Source: Chitinophagaceae bacterium (GTDB lineage Bacteria > Bacteroidota > Bacteroidia > Chitinophagales > Chitinophagaceae). From it: a stretch of DNA of 64,000 nucleotides. Positions 17,405 to 25,948 of this stretch are shown here, piece after piece (position 1 is the stretch's first letter; the number at the start of each line of letters is the position of its first letter). The position numbers were made by a program, and so were the translations under genes. The notes under the pieces were generated by a model. It made no database searches and was not told the origin of the DNA. It saw only the letters and a program-made list of their open reading frames with translations. The stretch lies in assembly GCA_017307755.1 (NCBI GenBank), contig JAFKGQ010000008.1, positions 124,001 to 188,000 on the forward strand. The letters are read 5' to 3'.

Positions 17405-19345
17405 TTATTCAAAGGTCTGCGCAAAGCTGATCTCATTTCCGTCGATATCCAGGACTTTGAACTCCCGCAAACCCCAGGGGTGACTCACCGGGGCATCTTG
17501 TACCAGCGCCCCTTTCTTCGACAGCTCGGTATGGAGCATATCAGCATTTTCTATATAGACACAACATGCCGCCGTGGAAACATCACCCTCGCGACGCGCT
17601 ACCAGCAATAGCCGCACCGTGTCCCTGTCCATCACACCCAGATCATGTTGTTGGTAGTTGACGGAAAAGCCCAGCACATCCTTGTAGTAGCTCACTGCCC
17701 GCCCTACATCCGCGCAGGGAAAAGCAGGCATGATCTGTCGCAACTGTCCCTTACCCGGCGGCGTATGCAGATCCACTGGGGGATAGTGATACGATTCTCC
17801 AAACCACAGCCGGTGACCATCCGGGTCCCGGACCTCGAACATGGTATATTTTATCCAATTGATCTCCTCCGGCGCTGTCGGTTGCGCCCCGCGGGCATAG
17901 AGCTTGTCCCAAAAAGCAGCCAGATCATTTACCTCAAAGAATACCATGGCCGAGCCGGCAGACCGCAGGGGACCCGTACTATCCGTCGTCTCCATACTTG
18001 TATGGAACAACACGCGCGCAGGGCCATATATCACCGAGGGAGCATCACCGTCCGTGTCAACGGCAAAATCCAATATTTCGACAAAGAAGATTATACTCCT
18101 GTCCACATCCTTTACCACCAGGCGCCGGCTGACGGCGCTGGTGATCGTCGGTCTGCGCGCGGCGGCATGACGTCGTAGCACTTCTTCCATCCGCGCATGA
18201 GCGCCGGGATCGATGTCCTTTACGCCCCTCCACCAGGCAAGCGTACCTGGCTCAACCACCGCCCCGGCCGTGATCAGCAGTTTGGCGATAGTGGGGTAGT
18301 CAGCATCAGGTTTATTGCCGCCCCAGCCTCCGGCGTTGTTAGAGGCAGACCAGAGTAACTGCCCCATCACCGTCCCATCATGACAGTTCTTCAATTCCAG
18401 GGGAACTTTTCTCTCCAGCAGGAACTGCACCGTATCCACATGTCCTCCATGCGCCGCCCAATGGAGCCCGGTGTAGCTGTCGTAATCCTGTACGCCCGGA
18501 TCGACGCCCTTTTCTGTCAGAAAGGCTGCAATAGCCGTATGACCGTATATACAGGCATACATAAAGGCTCTCGCCAGCTGTCCCTTCGGGTCTTCAGGCA
18601 CATGCCATACTTTCTCACGGGTAGGCATATACTCACCCGCCGTATTAAAAAAACTTCGTACCGCCGTCTCACGACCCAGCCCGGCCGCAGCCACGATGGT
18701 CATGTAGGCGCCTCTATCCGCCAGCAACGCCGCCGCCTCGGGTCGTGCATTTGCCAGAGCAGCCATCATAGGCTGCCAACCACCCGGTGGGCCATCCACC
18801 GCCGCACCGGCATCCAATAACAATTCCATGAGCCGCAGCTGCACACCCGCCCGCGCAGGATGCACACTGGTAGCCGCAAGCCCCAGCGTCGTACCGCCTC
18901 CCCCTTCGATCAATGCTGCATCCACCTCCGCCCCCGCTGCCAACAACAGACGGACGATGGGGACAATACCCAACGGCGTCCTCTGACGAAAATTTTCGAT
19001 ACCATTCGCAGCCGTATAATGCAGTAAAGTAGCCCCATGTATCCGCATGCTACGCGTCCGGACCAGCTCCGGTCGGCCGGCCAGCATACGACGCAGCAGC
19101 GGTTCATCTCCGCCTACGATCGCATCCACTGCCGTCTCAAAATATGATGCCAGCGACTCCGGCTGCTGAAGCCCCTCTATAAAGTTCACCAATATCCCCC
19201 AATCGTAAAATCCATACTCTCTGGCCAGTGTCTGTCGGGCTTCGGGCTCATCCGTCCCTAGCTGGGTGGCCAGATCTGCAGCCTCTATCTCCATCATCCG
19301 GAGATCGGTATGCGAGGGCAATGGTCGTATAGTGGTGGTGTCCAT
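17405..19345 (-). CDS. Ankyrin-repeat protein fused to two VOC (glyoxalase-like) domains
   Basis: A 646-residue fusion. Residues about 1-395 carry ankyrin repeats (GATLLHYTAANGIENF, TGLHWAAHGGHVDTVQFLLE, TIAKLLITAGAVVEPG). Residues about 400-520 form one vicinal-oxygen-chelate domain (RRLVVKDVDRSIIFFVEIL ... FEVRDPDGHRLWFGESY) and about 530-646 a second (MPAFPCADVGRAVSYYKDVL ... FKVLDIDGNEISF). The metal-type Glu/His positions look partly kept (Glu in WFGES). There is no signal peptide, so it is cytoplasmic. VOC domains bind or modify small molecules; ankyrins bind proteins. The combination is unusual and its function unknown. A TAGTTTTA -7-like box lies seven bases before the ATG. Confidence 0.85.
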   Translation of the reverse strand: MDTTTIRPLPSHTDLRMMEIEAADLATQLGTDEPEARQTLAREYGFYDWGILVNFIEGLQQPESLASYFETAVDAIVGGDEPLLRRMLAGRPELVRTRSMRIHGATLLHYTAANGIENFRQRTPLGIVPIVRLLLAAGAEVDAALIEGGGGTTLGLAATSVHPARAGVQLRLMELLLDAGAAVDGPPGGWQPMMAALANARPEAAALLADRGAYMTIVAAAGLGRETAVRSFFNTAGEYMPTREKVWHVPEDPKGQLARAFMYACIYGHTAIAAFLTEKGVDPGVQDYDSYTGLHWAAHGGHVDTVQFLLERKVPLELKNCHDGTVMGQLLWSASNNAGGWGGNKPDADYPTIAKLLITAGAVVEPGTLAWWRGVKDIDPGAHARMEEVLRRHAAARRPTITSAVSRRLVVKDVDRSIIFFVEILDFAVDTDGDAPSVIYGPARVLFHTSMETTDSTGPLRSAGSAMVFFEVNDLAAFWDKLYARGAQPTAPEEINWIKYTMFEVRDPDGHRLWFGESYHYPPVDLHTPPGKGQLRQIMPAFPCADVGRAVSYYKDVLGFSVNYQQHDLGVMDRDTVRLLLVARREGDVSTAACCVYIENADMLHTELSKKGALVQDAPVSHPWGLREFKVLDIDGNEISFAQTFE

Positions 19346-19352
19346 AGCTACC

Positions 19353-19360
19353 TAAAACTA
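19353..19360 (-). promoter_or_regulatory. -7-like element before the ankyrin-VOC gene
   Basis: TAGTTTTA on the minus strand, one base off the TAnnTTTG consensus, seven bases before the ATG at 19345, implying a near-leaderless transcript. No TTTG at the usual distance is visible, so the call rests on the -7 box and its position. Confidence 0.35.
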
Positions 19361-19549
19361 GCTATTTTGACGCTTTTTTAACTTCTGCTCTTTGTTCAAA
19401 CAGCTATCTTCATGACACATAACCTGACTACTATGATACCCCGCAACAAAAACCTGATAATTAACCGGGTTTTTCTTCGGGACACCCTGGACTACAATGA
19501 ACAATGCCTTAATCAGGCGCCACAAAAATTTGTCGTACCTTGCAACCCC

Positions 19550-20383
19550 ATGTTCGAGTTCCATAAAGACCGCAAACGCTATTTCGACATACAGGTCTCA
19601 AATACAGCGAAATATGTTATCCCCTTTGTCCGGGAGCATATGCAGCTGAAGCCAGGGGCCAGGGTATTGGAGATTGGCGCCGGAGAAGCCGGGGTGCTAA
19701 AAGCCTTCATCGATGAAGGATGCATCGGAGTGGGCGTGGAATTGCTGGAAGAGCGGGTCGTCAACGGCCGGAAATGGCTGGAGCCCGAACTGGCATCGGG
19801 TAAGCTCACCTATATCGTCAGCGATATCTATCATGTGGACGTAGAACGTGACCTGGGCGGCAAATTTGATCTCATCGTCCTCAAAGATGTCATCGAGCAT
19901 ATCTATAACCAGGACAAACTGCTGGAAAAGCTACACTCCTTTCTTCTTCCCCATGGCGCCATCTTCTTTGGCTTCCCACCCTGGCAAATGCCCTTCGGCG
20001 GTCATCAGCAGATATGCACCAACAAGGTCCTGGCAAAAATGCCATACTACCACCTCCTGCCGGAAGGGTTGTATAAATACATCCTGCGGAAATTCGATCA
20101 GCCCGTAAAGGACCTCATAGAGATACGGGACACAAGACTATCCCTGGAAAAGTTCGAGCGCATCCTGCGAAAGACCAGCTATCGCGTCATGCACAGACGC
20201 TTGTTCCTTATCAATCCCATCTACGAATATAAATTCGGCTGGAAGCCCCGGGTACTGTCCTCTTTTGTAGGCCGCATCCCCTGGTTCAGGAATTTTGTCA
20301 CTACGACAGCATATTACCTGGTGACAGCGGTTGCTACACCAGCCCTGGCCCCCTTACTTAGTACGGATAAATTGTCTCAATAA
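19550..20383 (+). CDS. Class I SAM-dependent methyltransferase
   Basis: A 277-residue enzyme with a Rossmann-fold methyltransferase core: motif I is VLEIGAGEAG, the acidic end of strand 2 is VGVELLEERV, and motif IV region is FDLIVLKDVIEHIYNQ. The GFPPWQMPFGGHQQ loop and Arg/Phe-rich tail are typical of Methyltransf_11/23-like proteins acting on small molecules or lipids. The frame is open to an ATG at 19412, but the core begins at MFEFHKDRKRYFDIQ and a TACCTTGC -7-like box lies at 19536-19543, so I chose 19550. Its 3' end overlaps the convergent lipoprotein gene by 30 bases. Confidence 0.82.
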   Translation: MFEFHKDRKRYFDIQVSNTAKYVIPFVREHMQLKPGARVLEIGAGEAGVLKAFIDEGCIGVGVELLEERVVNGRKWLEPELASGKLTYIVSDIYHVDVERDLGGKFDLIVLKDVIEHIYNQDKLLEKLHSFLLPHGAIFFGFPPWQMPFGGHQQICTNKVLAKMPYYHLLPEGLYKYILRKFDQPVKDLIEIRDTRLSLEKFERILRKTSYRVMHRRLFLINPIYEYKFGWKPRVLSSFVGRIPWFRNFVTTTAYYLVTAVATPALAPLLSTDKLSQ

Positions 20384-21766
20384 CTCCTTATTCAGCAGCT
20401 CGCTCCTGCGGATAGAATATACCTTCGGTTTCACCAGTTCCGCCTTGAGGCTCATACTGCGCAGCGTCGTCTTTGTCTGATAGACCGAAGCATAGATCCC
20501 TCCCTGCGCCGTATTCCACTCCTCAAAATTTTGTAAGGATGCAGCCAGTTGTAAGCTGAAGTCCGTCGACTTCGCCGCCGAATCAAATGCCTGCCCACAC
20601 CGGATATTCTGGAACCAGCGCATCCATTCCGGAGATCCGGGCGCAGGAGGATTGGCTTGGAAAAGAGGGCTTATCGGGGATAATTGGGGATACTCCGCCG
20701 TGCCGTGGCAGCTGTAACAAGAGCTCATAGGGTTATCCACAGGTCCATTCAGCCGGCTGTTCCAGCCCAGATGCGTAGGAGGCAGCTGCATTGCATCCGG
20801 GTTGATGATCGTCTCCTTCAGCGAATCATTGATGATCGTCTTTACAGGTCGGGGGTTGGCAAAATTGGTATTATTCTCCGGATCATCACCCCACATAACG
20901 CCTACAGGCACCAGGTTGTACCAGGGATTCGAATGGGCTGTCTTCCCATTGTATTGGAAATTGCCAAAGACCCAGCCAAAAGGAGCCCGGTTATCCCGTA
21001 CCATCACATCCATCTGTATCAGCGTCACCTTTGCCGAATCCCTGAGCTGGCTGTTAAAGGTCGGCGTAATATAAGCCGTCCATTGAATAGGGTTGACCAG
21101 ACTAGGCACTTGCTCCGTCACCTTTTTTGCAGGCACCGAAACAAAAAGTATCTTAAATACCACCGTCCCCACAGGGAATGCTATATTATCCGGGTTCGGA
21201 TGACGATGGTCCTTCCATACCCGGCCGATCATATACCCCCCGGGCTCGTTGTAAAATCCCACCGCCCAGGTTACGATGTTACTGTCCGTCTGCGTAGACG
21301 CCAACTGATACTGCGCGATAGGAGCCTCCTTTGTCAGCCCATGAAAACCTTCCCTTCCAAACGGCCCATAATGCTGCCAGGGCATATGGTACCATTTTCG
21401 GACGGAGTTGTCCTGAACCCTGAAATTCACCTCTATATTGCCTTCCAGACAATATTTTTGTACGGCCTCAAGATATGCCTTCCAGTCCTTACGAAAATCC
21501 ATCTGGAAAAAATCCGGCAAATGAGACGTATCGGGCATACGCGTGGGATAATCCTGACTCAGGTGAAAGACGGGACCCGTATAGGCATCCGCCGGCAGCA
21601 TATACCCGAAATCCGGGAAAGGGGCCTGGCTTGTGTTCGAGCTGTCCGGGACCCCGGCAACAGATGAATCCCCTCCATGGGGAGCAGGCGGTTTGTCCTG
21701 ATCTGTACAACGGGAAATAAAAAAGACGGTAGTGGCAAGCACAACGATAATGGCTAGCTTTTTCAT
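20354..21766 (-). CDS. Lipoprotein with a single c-type haem motif (CxxCH)
   Basis: A 470-residue exported protein. The signal peptide MKKLAIIVVLATTVFFISRC ends in a lipobox-like Cys20, so it is probably a lipoprotein. Near the C-terminus, Cys350, Cys353 and His354 form CYSCH, a c-type haem attachment site preceded by MSS. Between them lies a long beta-like domain (GYMIGRVWKDHRHPNPDN, VVFKILFVSVPAKKV, GWVFGNFQYNG). A role in periplasmic electron transfer or oxidation is likely, but the substrate is unknown. The frame continues upstream to 21862, but the signal peptide fixes the start. The 3' end overlaps the methyltransferase. Confidence 0.8.
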   Translation of the reverse strand: MKKLAIIVVLATTVFFISRCTDQDKPPAPHGGDSSVAGVPDSSNTSQAPFPDFGYMLPADAYTGPVFHLSQDYPTRMPDTSHLPDFFQMDFRKDWKAYLEAVQKYCLEGNIEVNFRVQDNSVRKWYHMPWQHYGPFGREGFHGLTKEAPIAQYQLASTQTDSNIVTWAVGFYNEPGGYMIGRVWKDHRHPNPDNIAFPVGTVVFKILFVSVPAKKVTEQVPSLVNPIQWTAYITPTFNSQLRDSAKVTLIQMDVMVRDNRAPFGWVFGNFQYNGKTAHSNPWYNLVPVGVMWGDDPENNTNFANPRPVKTIINDSLKETIINPDAMQLPPTHLGWNSRLNGPVDNPMSSCYSCHGTAEYPQLSPISPLFQANPPAPGSPEWMRWFQNIRCGQAFDSAAKSTDFSLQLAASLQNFEEWNTAQGGIYASVYQTKTTLRSMSLKAELVKPKVYSIRRSELLNKELLRQFIRTK

Positions 21767-21890
21767 AGATAGTGAACGATTTAGATTAACAATATTTAGG
21801 CAAAGTCCACTACTATTCAGATAGGGGTAAAAGACAGGTCCGCAAATATTAGTAAACCCCATGAAAAAGAATACCCCAATAATGTCAATC

Positions 21891-22967
21891 TTATGGTATC
21901 ACCCTCCTCTCTCTAAAATTCCCGAAAATGCGAAAGAACATCTCCTCCGTGTCGATGAACTCATGGAAACCAAAACGCCGCGCCTTCGACCCATCGCCAA
22001 ACATATCATAGTCCCAGGAGAATACAAAGTCCCCAAATACCCATGAAGACACTTCCTTATAATTATACTTCAACCCATATTTAGCCATCATGGCATTCCA
22101 CAACGGCTCTTTATCCGCCATGATCACCTCTAATGACATGGGCAGAGGCGGCGCCACTTCCAGCTCAAACCAACGGGCAAGTTTTGGCCACATATCGTTC
22201 CACCGGAAAAGGTCCCCATTGGTGATATTGAACGCCTGGTTGGAGCAACGTTCATCCGTAGCTGCCCAGACAGTGGCCTTTGCCAGCAACCCCGCATCCG
22301 TCATCTCCATCAGTTTGTCATACGCACCGGGCTTCCCGGGGAATCGCAGAGGCAGACCCAGTTCTTTTGAAATAGACGCATAGACGGCGATGACCATGGT
22401 CAGGTTCATGGGATTCCCCAATGCAAAACCACCCACCACGGAAGGCCGGATAGCACTCCATGTCCAGTTCTTCCCCCGTTGACGCGCCTCCAGAAAATTT
22501 TGCTGATCAATGTTGAACTCGGGCGGCATATGGTTCGGGTCCGATTCACGGGCGGGTGTTTTAAAGGGACCGAGATGAGCGCCATACACTTTATAACCCT
22601 GCATAAGACTGATGTGACACAGATGGGGAGCTATGGGCTCCACCGCCTCTACCACGTTCACCAGCATGGCCAGATTGGGCGGTACCAGCTCCGCCCAGGT
22701 AGGACGATCCTGGTAAGCCGCGTAGAAGATATGCGTCACTTCCCGCAGACCGCTCAACTTACGGTGAGTGTCCTCCGGGTCCAACAGGTCCACAGCGATA
22801 TGACGCAGCCGGCCCTCAAACATACTGCCGGCCGATGCGTCGGTCCCACCTCTCCGAGAGAGGCAGGTCACTTCCCACTCATCCAACGTCAGCAGGTGAT
22901 CCACCAGCCCCCGGCCGATGACACCTTGTGCGCCCACTACCAGGGCGACTTTTTGGGTATTTTTCAT
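21891..22967 (-). CDS. PRISE-like SDR-family NAD(P)-dependent oxidoreductase
   Basis: A 358-residue short-chain reductase with an N-terminal Rossmann motif (VVGAQGVIGRG). It resembles the atypical SDR75 group (progesterone 5-beta-reductase/iridoid synthase-like, PRISE): VTCLSRRGG after strand 2, THIFYAAYQDRPTW, the long insertion, TWSAIRPSVVGGFA and the C-terminal FNITNGDLFRWNDMWPKLA segment. Family members reduce activated C=C bonds with NADPH; the bacterial substrate is not known. A TAGTTTTG box lies four bases before the start codon. It is divergent from the small lipoprotein gene. Confidence 0.85.
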   Translation of the reverse strand: MKNTQKVALVVGAQGVIGRGLVDHLLTLDEWEVTCLSRRGGTDASAGSMFEGRLRHIAVDLLDPEDTHRKLSGLREVTHIFYAAYQDRPTWAELVPPNLAMLVNVVEAVEPIAPHLCHISLMQGYKVYGAHLGPFKTPARESDPNHMPPEFNIDQQNFLEARQRGKNWTWSAIRPSVVGGFALGNPMNLTMVIAVYASISKELGLPLRFPGKPGAYDKLMEMTDAGLLAKATVWAATDERCSNQAFNITNGDLFRWNDMWPKLARWFELEVAPPLPMSLEVIMADKEPLWNAMMAKYGLKYNYKEVSSWVFGDFVFSWDYDMFGDGSKARRFGFHEFIDTEEMFFRIFGNFRERRVIP

Positions 22968-22971
22968 AGGA

Positions 22972-22979
22972 CAAAACTA
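22972..22979 (-). promoter_or_regulatory. -7 element before the PRISE-like gene
   Basis: TAGTTTTG on the minus strand, an exact TAnnTTTG match, four bases before the ATG at 22967. If used, the transcript would begin at or next to the start codon. CAAA motifs on the plus strand at 22988 and 22994 are closer than the usual -33 spacing. Confidence 0.4.
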
Positions 22980-23118
22980 CCCGCTGCCAAAGGCAAAGCA
23001 GTTGTACATTGGTATGGATTATTGGTAAACGTTTAACATAAGAATAACTGAGCAAATTATCCCTGATGCTGGAATTAAAACATATCTTAGGATCTTAACC
23101 ATAACCTCTCAATCCATT

Positions 23119-23532
23119 ATGAAAATCCCTTATCTCTTCCTGCTCACCCTACTATGTGCAGCATCCTGCAAGACCTATTACATGACACCCGCCAGCCTGA
23201 AACAACAACTGGATAATATCAATCCCGAAAAGATCAACGAAGCCTATGACTTCAGACTTGGATTGACAGGTATTCTGTTAAAAGGCGGGAAGAATTTTTA
23301 CAATGGCATCGACACCATCAGTGTGACGGAAAAGAATGGAAAAGAAACAAAGCTCCCCGTCACTACACGTATGGGTGTCCGGCTGACAGATACAGCTGGT
23401 CATAGCGTCATCGTATATTTTGACTCCATGTTCACAAAAGACAGCCTGGTCTTTGCAAGCAAATCTCATTTCCTGACCTTGCCCATTCATCGCAATATAT
23501 ATAGTCTCAGCAAGGTCGAGGTTCAGAAATAA
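23119..23532 (+). CDS. Small lipoprotein of unknown function
   Basis: A 137-residue lipoprotein: signal peptide MKIPYLFLLTLLCAASC with a lipobox (CAASC, Cys17). The mature part is predicted beta-rich (FRLGLTGILLKGGKNFYNGI, VRLTDTAGHSVIVYFDSMF). No known family recognised. A TATCTTAG element at 23083-23090 is a weak -7 candidate. The gene converges with the downstream permease, leaving six bases between the stops. Confidence 0.78.
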   Translation: MKIPYLFLLTLLCAASCKTYYMTPASLKQQLDNINPEKINEAYDFRLGLTGILLKGGKNFYNGIDTISVTEKNGKETKLPVTTRMGVRLTDTAGHSVIVYFDSMFTKDSLVFASKSHFLTLPIHRNIYSLSKVEVQK

Positions 23533-23538
23533 GATAGA

Positions 23539-25905
23539 TCACTCCGTCCTCAGCGACTCCGCCGGGTTGGACATCGCCGCCCTGACGCTGTGAAAACTAA
23601 CGGTCAGCAAGGCGATAGCTACCGCACCTGTTCCGGTAGCGGCAAATACCCACCAGGAAAGCCCCGTACGGTAATGGTAATTTTCCAGCCATCTATGCAT
23701 AAAATAATAAGCCAGAGGTGTCGCGATAAGCAGAGAGATCATCACCAGCACCAGGAAGTCTCCTGACTGGAGTCGCCATAAATGATAGACTGTCGCCCCC
23801 AATATCTTACGAATACCGATCTCCTTGGTACGTTGCTCAGCTATAAAGGAAGCCAGACCAAACAAACCCAGACAGGATATAAAAATGGCAAGCCCCGCAA
23901 GCACTGTCGAAAGACGGCCAATGCGCTGTTCATCGGCAAATTTTTTGGCATACTCCTCGTCAGCAAATTTGTAGTCGAATGGCGCCGCCGGTGAATACTT
24001 CTTACAGACCGCCCCGATCTTTCCCACTGCATCACCCGCACTGACATGGGGATTGATCCGGAAATTCAAATACCCGGCCCCGGGAGTGACAACATACAGC
24101 GCTTGCTTAACAGGTTCATATGGTGACGTCATGATCACATCCCTGATAACCCCGATGATCGTATAGGTCTTATTCCAGGTGACCCGCTGGCCGACAGGGT
24201 GTTGAAGCCCCATATATTTCACGGCGGCTTCATTGATGATCATGGAAGCGCTGTCGGTAGAGAGCTCACGGGAGAAATCCCTCCCCTCCACAAATTGCCA
24301 GCCTACTGTCCGGCCATAGTCAGGAGAGACGCTGATCGTTGTAAAATCATCTTGCATATGGGGGTCCTTGTTCTTCCACTTAAGCCCTCCGCTTGTCCCG
24401 CTGCCTTTTGTAATGGAATTGCTGGATTCCGCTATCCCTGTCACCGTCCCCGTCTCCATCAGTTCATTACGGATGGCCTCCAAATGATCATGATAGTCCG
24501 ACGAATAAGGTCTTATAATGATCAGCCCTTCATTGCTATAACCCAGAGGGCGGTTTCTGGCAAACTGCACCTGGCGGTAAACGACTACAGTACCGATGAT
24601 CAGTATGACTGCGACGGTAAACTGGAGGACTACAAGGACCTTGCGCGGCATGGCGGCAAAACGGCCTGCTTTGAATGTACCTTTCAATACTTTTATGGGT
24701 CGGAAAGAAGACAGGTACATCGCCGGATAGCTCCCCGCTATCAGTCCCGTGATAAGAATACAGGAGAGGGCGGACAACCAGAATAAAGGGTTGCTCCATA
24801 AAACAACCATCTTCTTCCCTGTTATCGTGTTGAACACCGGCATGGCCAGCTGTACCAGGAACAAGGACAATATAAATGCACAGAGGGCGGCCAGCAAGGA
24901 CTCAACATAGAACTGGCTGATCAACTGCACCCGCAAGGAGCCGACCGCTTTACGAATACCTACTTCCTTTGCCCGCTGTTCACTGCGCGCCGTGCTAAGG
25001 TTCATAAAGTTGATACAGGCCAGTAACAGGACGAACACTCCGATGATGACAAACATCCGGACATATTGAATGGCTCCGCCTGTATTGATCCCGTCCTTAA
25101 ACTCGGTATAGAGGTGCCAGCGGCTCATCGGTTGCAGGAATACCAGCGGCTTCAAACCGTTGCCATCATTTCCAAGCGCCCGCGACTTGACGTCTTTGAT
25201 CCTGGCGGACACTTCCTCCATCTTTTTACCATCCGCCACCTGCGCAAACAGCTGGAAAGAATTGTGGTTCCAGTCGTTCGTTGCATCCTGGTTCTCCCTG
25301 GCATACAAGCTCCACGGCGCAATAAACGCGAGATCGTGAAAGCTTGAATTATCCGGCAGATCCTCATAAACCCCCGTCACTTTGAGCGTAGAGCCATCCA
25401 GCCTGATCACCTTTCCGACGGCATTCTCATTGCCAAAAAGCGATACGGCCACCGAAGAAGAGAGCAAAATGGATGAAGGGTCTTTCAGCCCCGCAGAGGA
25501 ACCGCTGACCATTTTTAACGAAAGCATATCGGGGGCGCCCTCCTCCATATAATTACCTGGCCGCGACAGACCTTTGTCGCCAACGGTCAGCAGATGCGGA
25601 TTGGTCCATGAAGACAATACCACCTGTTTGAAGTCGGCAGCATAATCATTGTGCAATGCTGTTCCCAAAGGGATGGGTACGGCTTTATCCGTACGGATCC
25701 CGTCATCATAATGCTGATGCTGCATCACCTGGGCGATACCGGCATAATTTCTATGGTATTGATTAAAAGTCAGCTCCTCATGTATCCATAGCCCGATCAG
25801 CAGCGTAACAGCCATACCGATGGCAAGCCCTCCGATGTTGATAAAAGAAAATGTCTTTTTTTTGACAAGATTGCGCCAGGCGATCTTACAATAGCTTTTT
25901 AGCAT
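23539..25905 (-). CDS. ABC transporter permease, MacB/FtsX type (8-helix double FtsX)
   Basis: A 788-residue inner-membrane permease: N-terminal helix (MLKSYCKIAWRNLVKKKTFSF start typical of this family), MacB_PCD periplasmic domain about 45-270, first FtsX domain about 285-410 (FVLLLACINFMNLSTARSEQ, KEVGIRKAVG), a second short periplasmic domain, and a C-terminal FtsX domain about 680-785 (EQRTKEIGIRKILGATV). It has no nucleotide-binding domain, unlike MacB, so the ATPase must be encoded elsewhere. Homologues export or mechanically transmit through the periplasm. It starts 43 bases after the companion permease and is probably in its operon. Confidence 0.9.
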   Translation of the reverse strand: MLKSYCKIAWRNLVKKKTFSFINIGGLAIGMAVTLLIGLWIHEELTFNQYHRNYAGIAQVMQHQHYDDGIRTDKAVPIPLGTALHNDYAADFKQVVLSSWTNPHLLTVGDKGLSRPGNYMEEGAPDMLSLKMVSGSSAGLKDPSSILLSSSVAVSLFGNENAVGKVIRLDGSTLKVTGVYEDLPDNSSFHDLAFIAPWSLYARENQDATNDWNHNSFQLFAQVADGKKMEEVSARIKDVKSRALGNDGNGLKPLVFLQPMSRWHLYTEFKDGINTGGAIQYVRMFVIIGVFVLLLACINFMNLSTARSEQRAKEVGIRKAVGSLRVQLISQFYVESLLAALCAFILSLFLVQLAMPVFNTITGKKMVVLWSNPLFWLSALSCILITGLIAGSYPAMYLSSFRPIKVLKGTFKAGRFAAMPRKVLVVLQFTVAVILIIGTVVVYRQVQFARNRPLGYSNEGLIIIRPYSSDYHDHLEAIRNELMETGTVTGIAESSNSITKGSGTSGGLKWKNKDPHMQDDFTTISVSPDYGRTVGWQFVEGRDFSRELSTDSASMIINEAAVKYMGLQHPVGQRVTWNKTYTIIGVIRDVIMTSPYEPVKQALYVVTPGAGYLNFRINPHVSAGDAVGKIGAVCKKYSPAAPFDYKFADEEYAKKFADEQRIGRLSTVLAGLAIFISCLGLFGLASFIAEQRTKEIGIRKILGATVYHLWRLQSGDFLVLVMISLLIATPLAYYFMHRWLENYHYRTGLSWWVFAATGTGAVAIALLTVSFHSVRAAMSNPAESLRTE

Positions 25906-25948
25906 GTAGATAAGATTTTGATTACTCCGTCCCAGACTCTTTGTTTGA

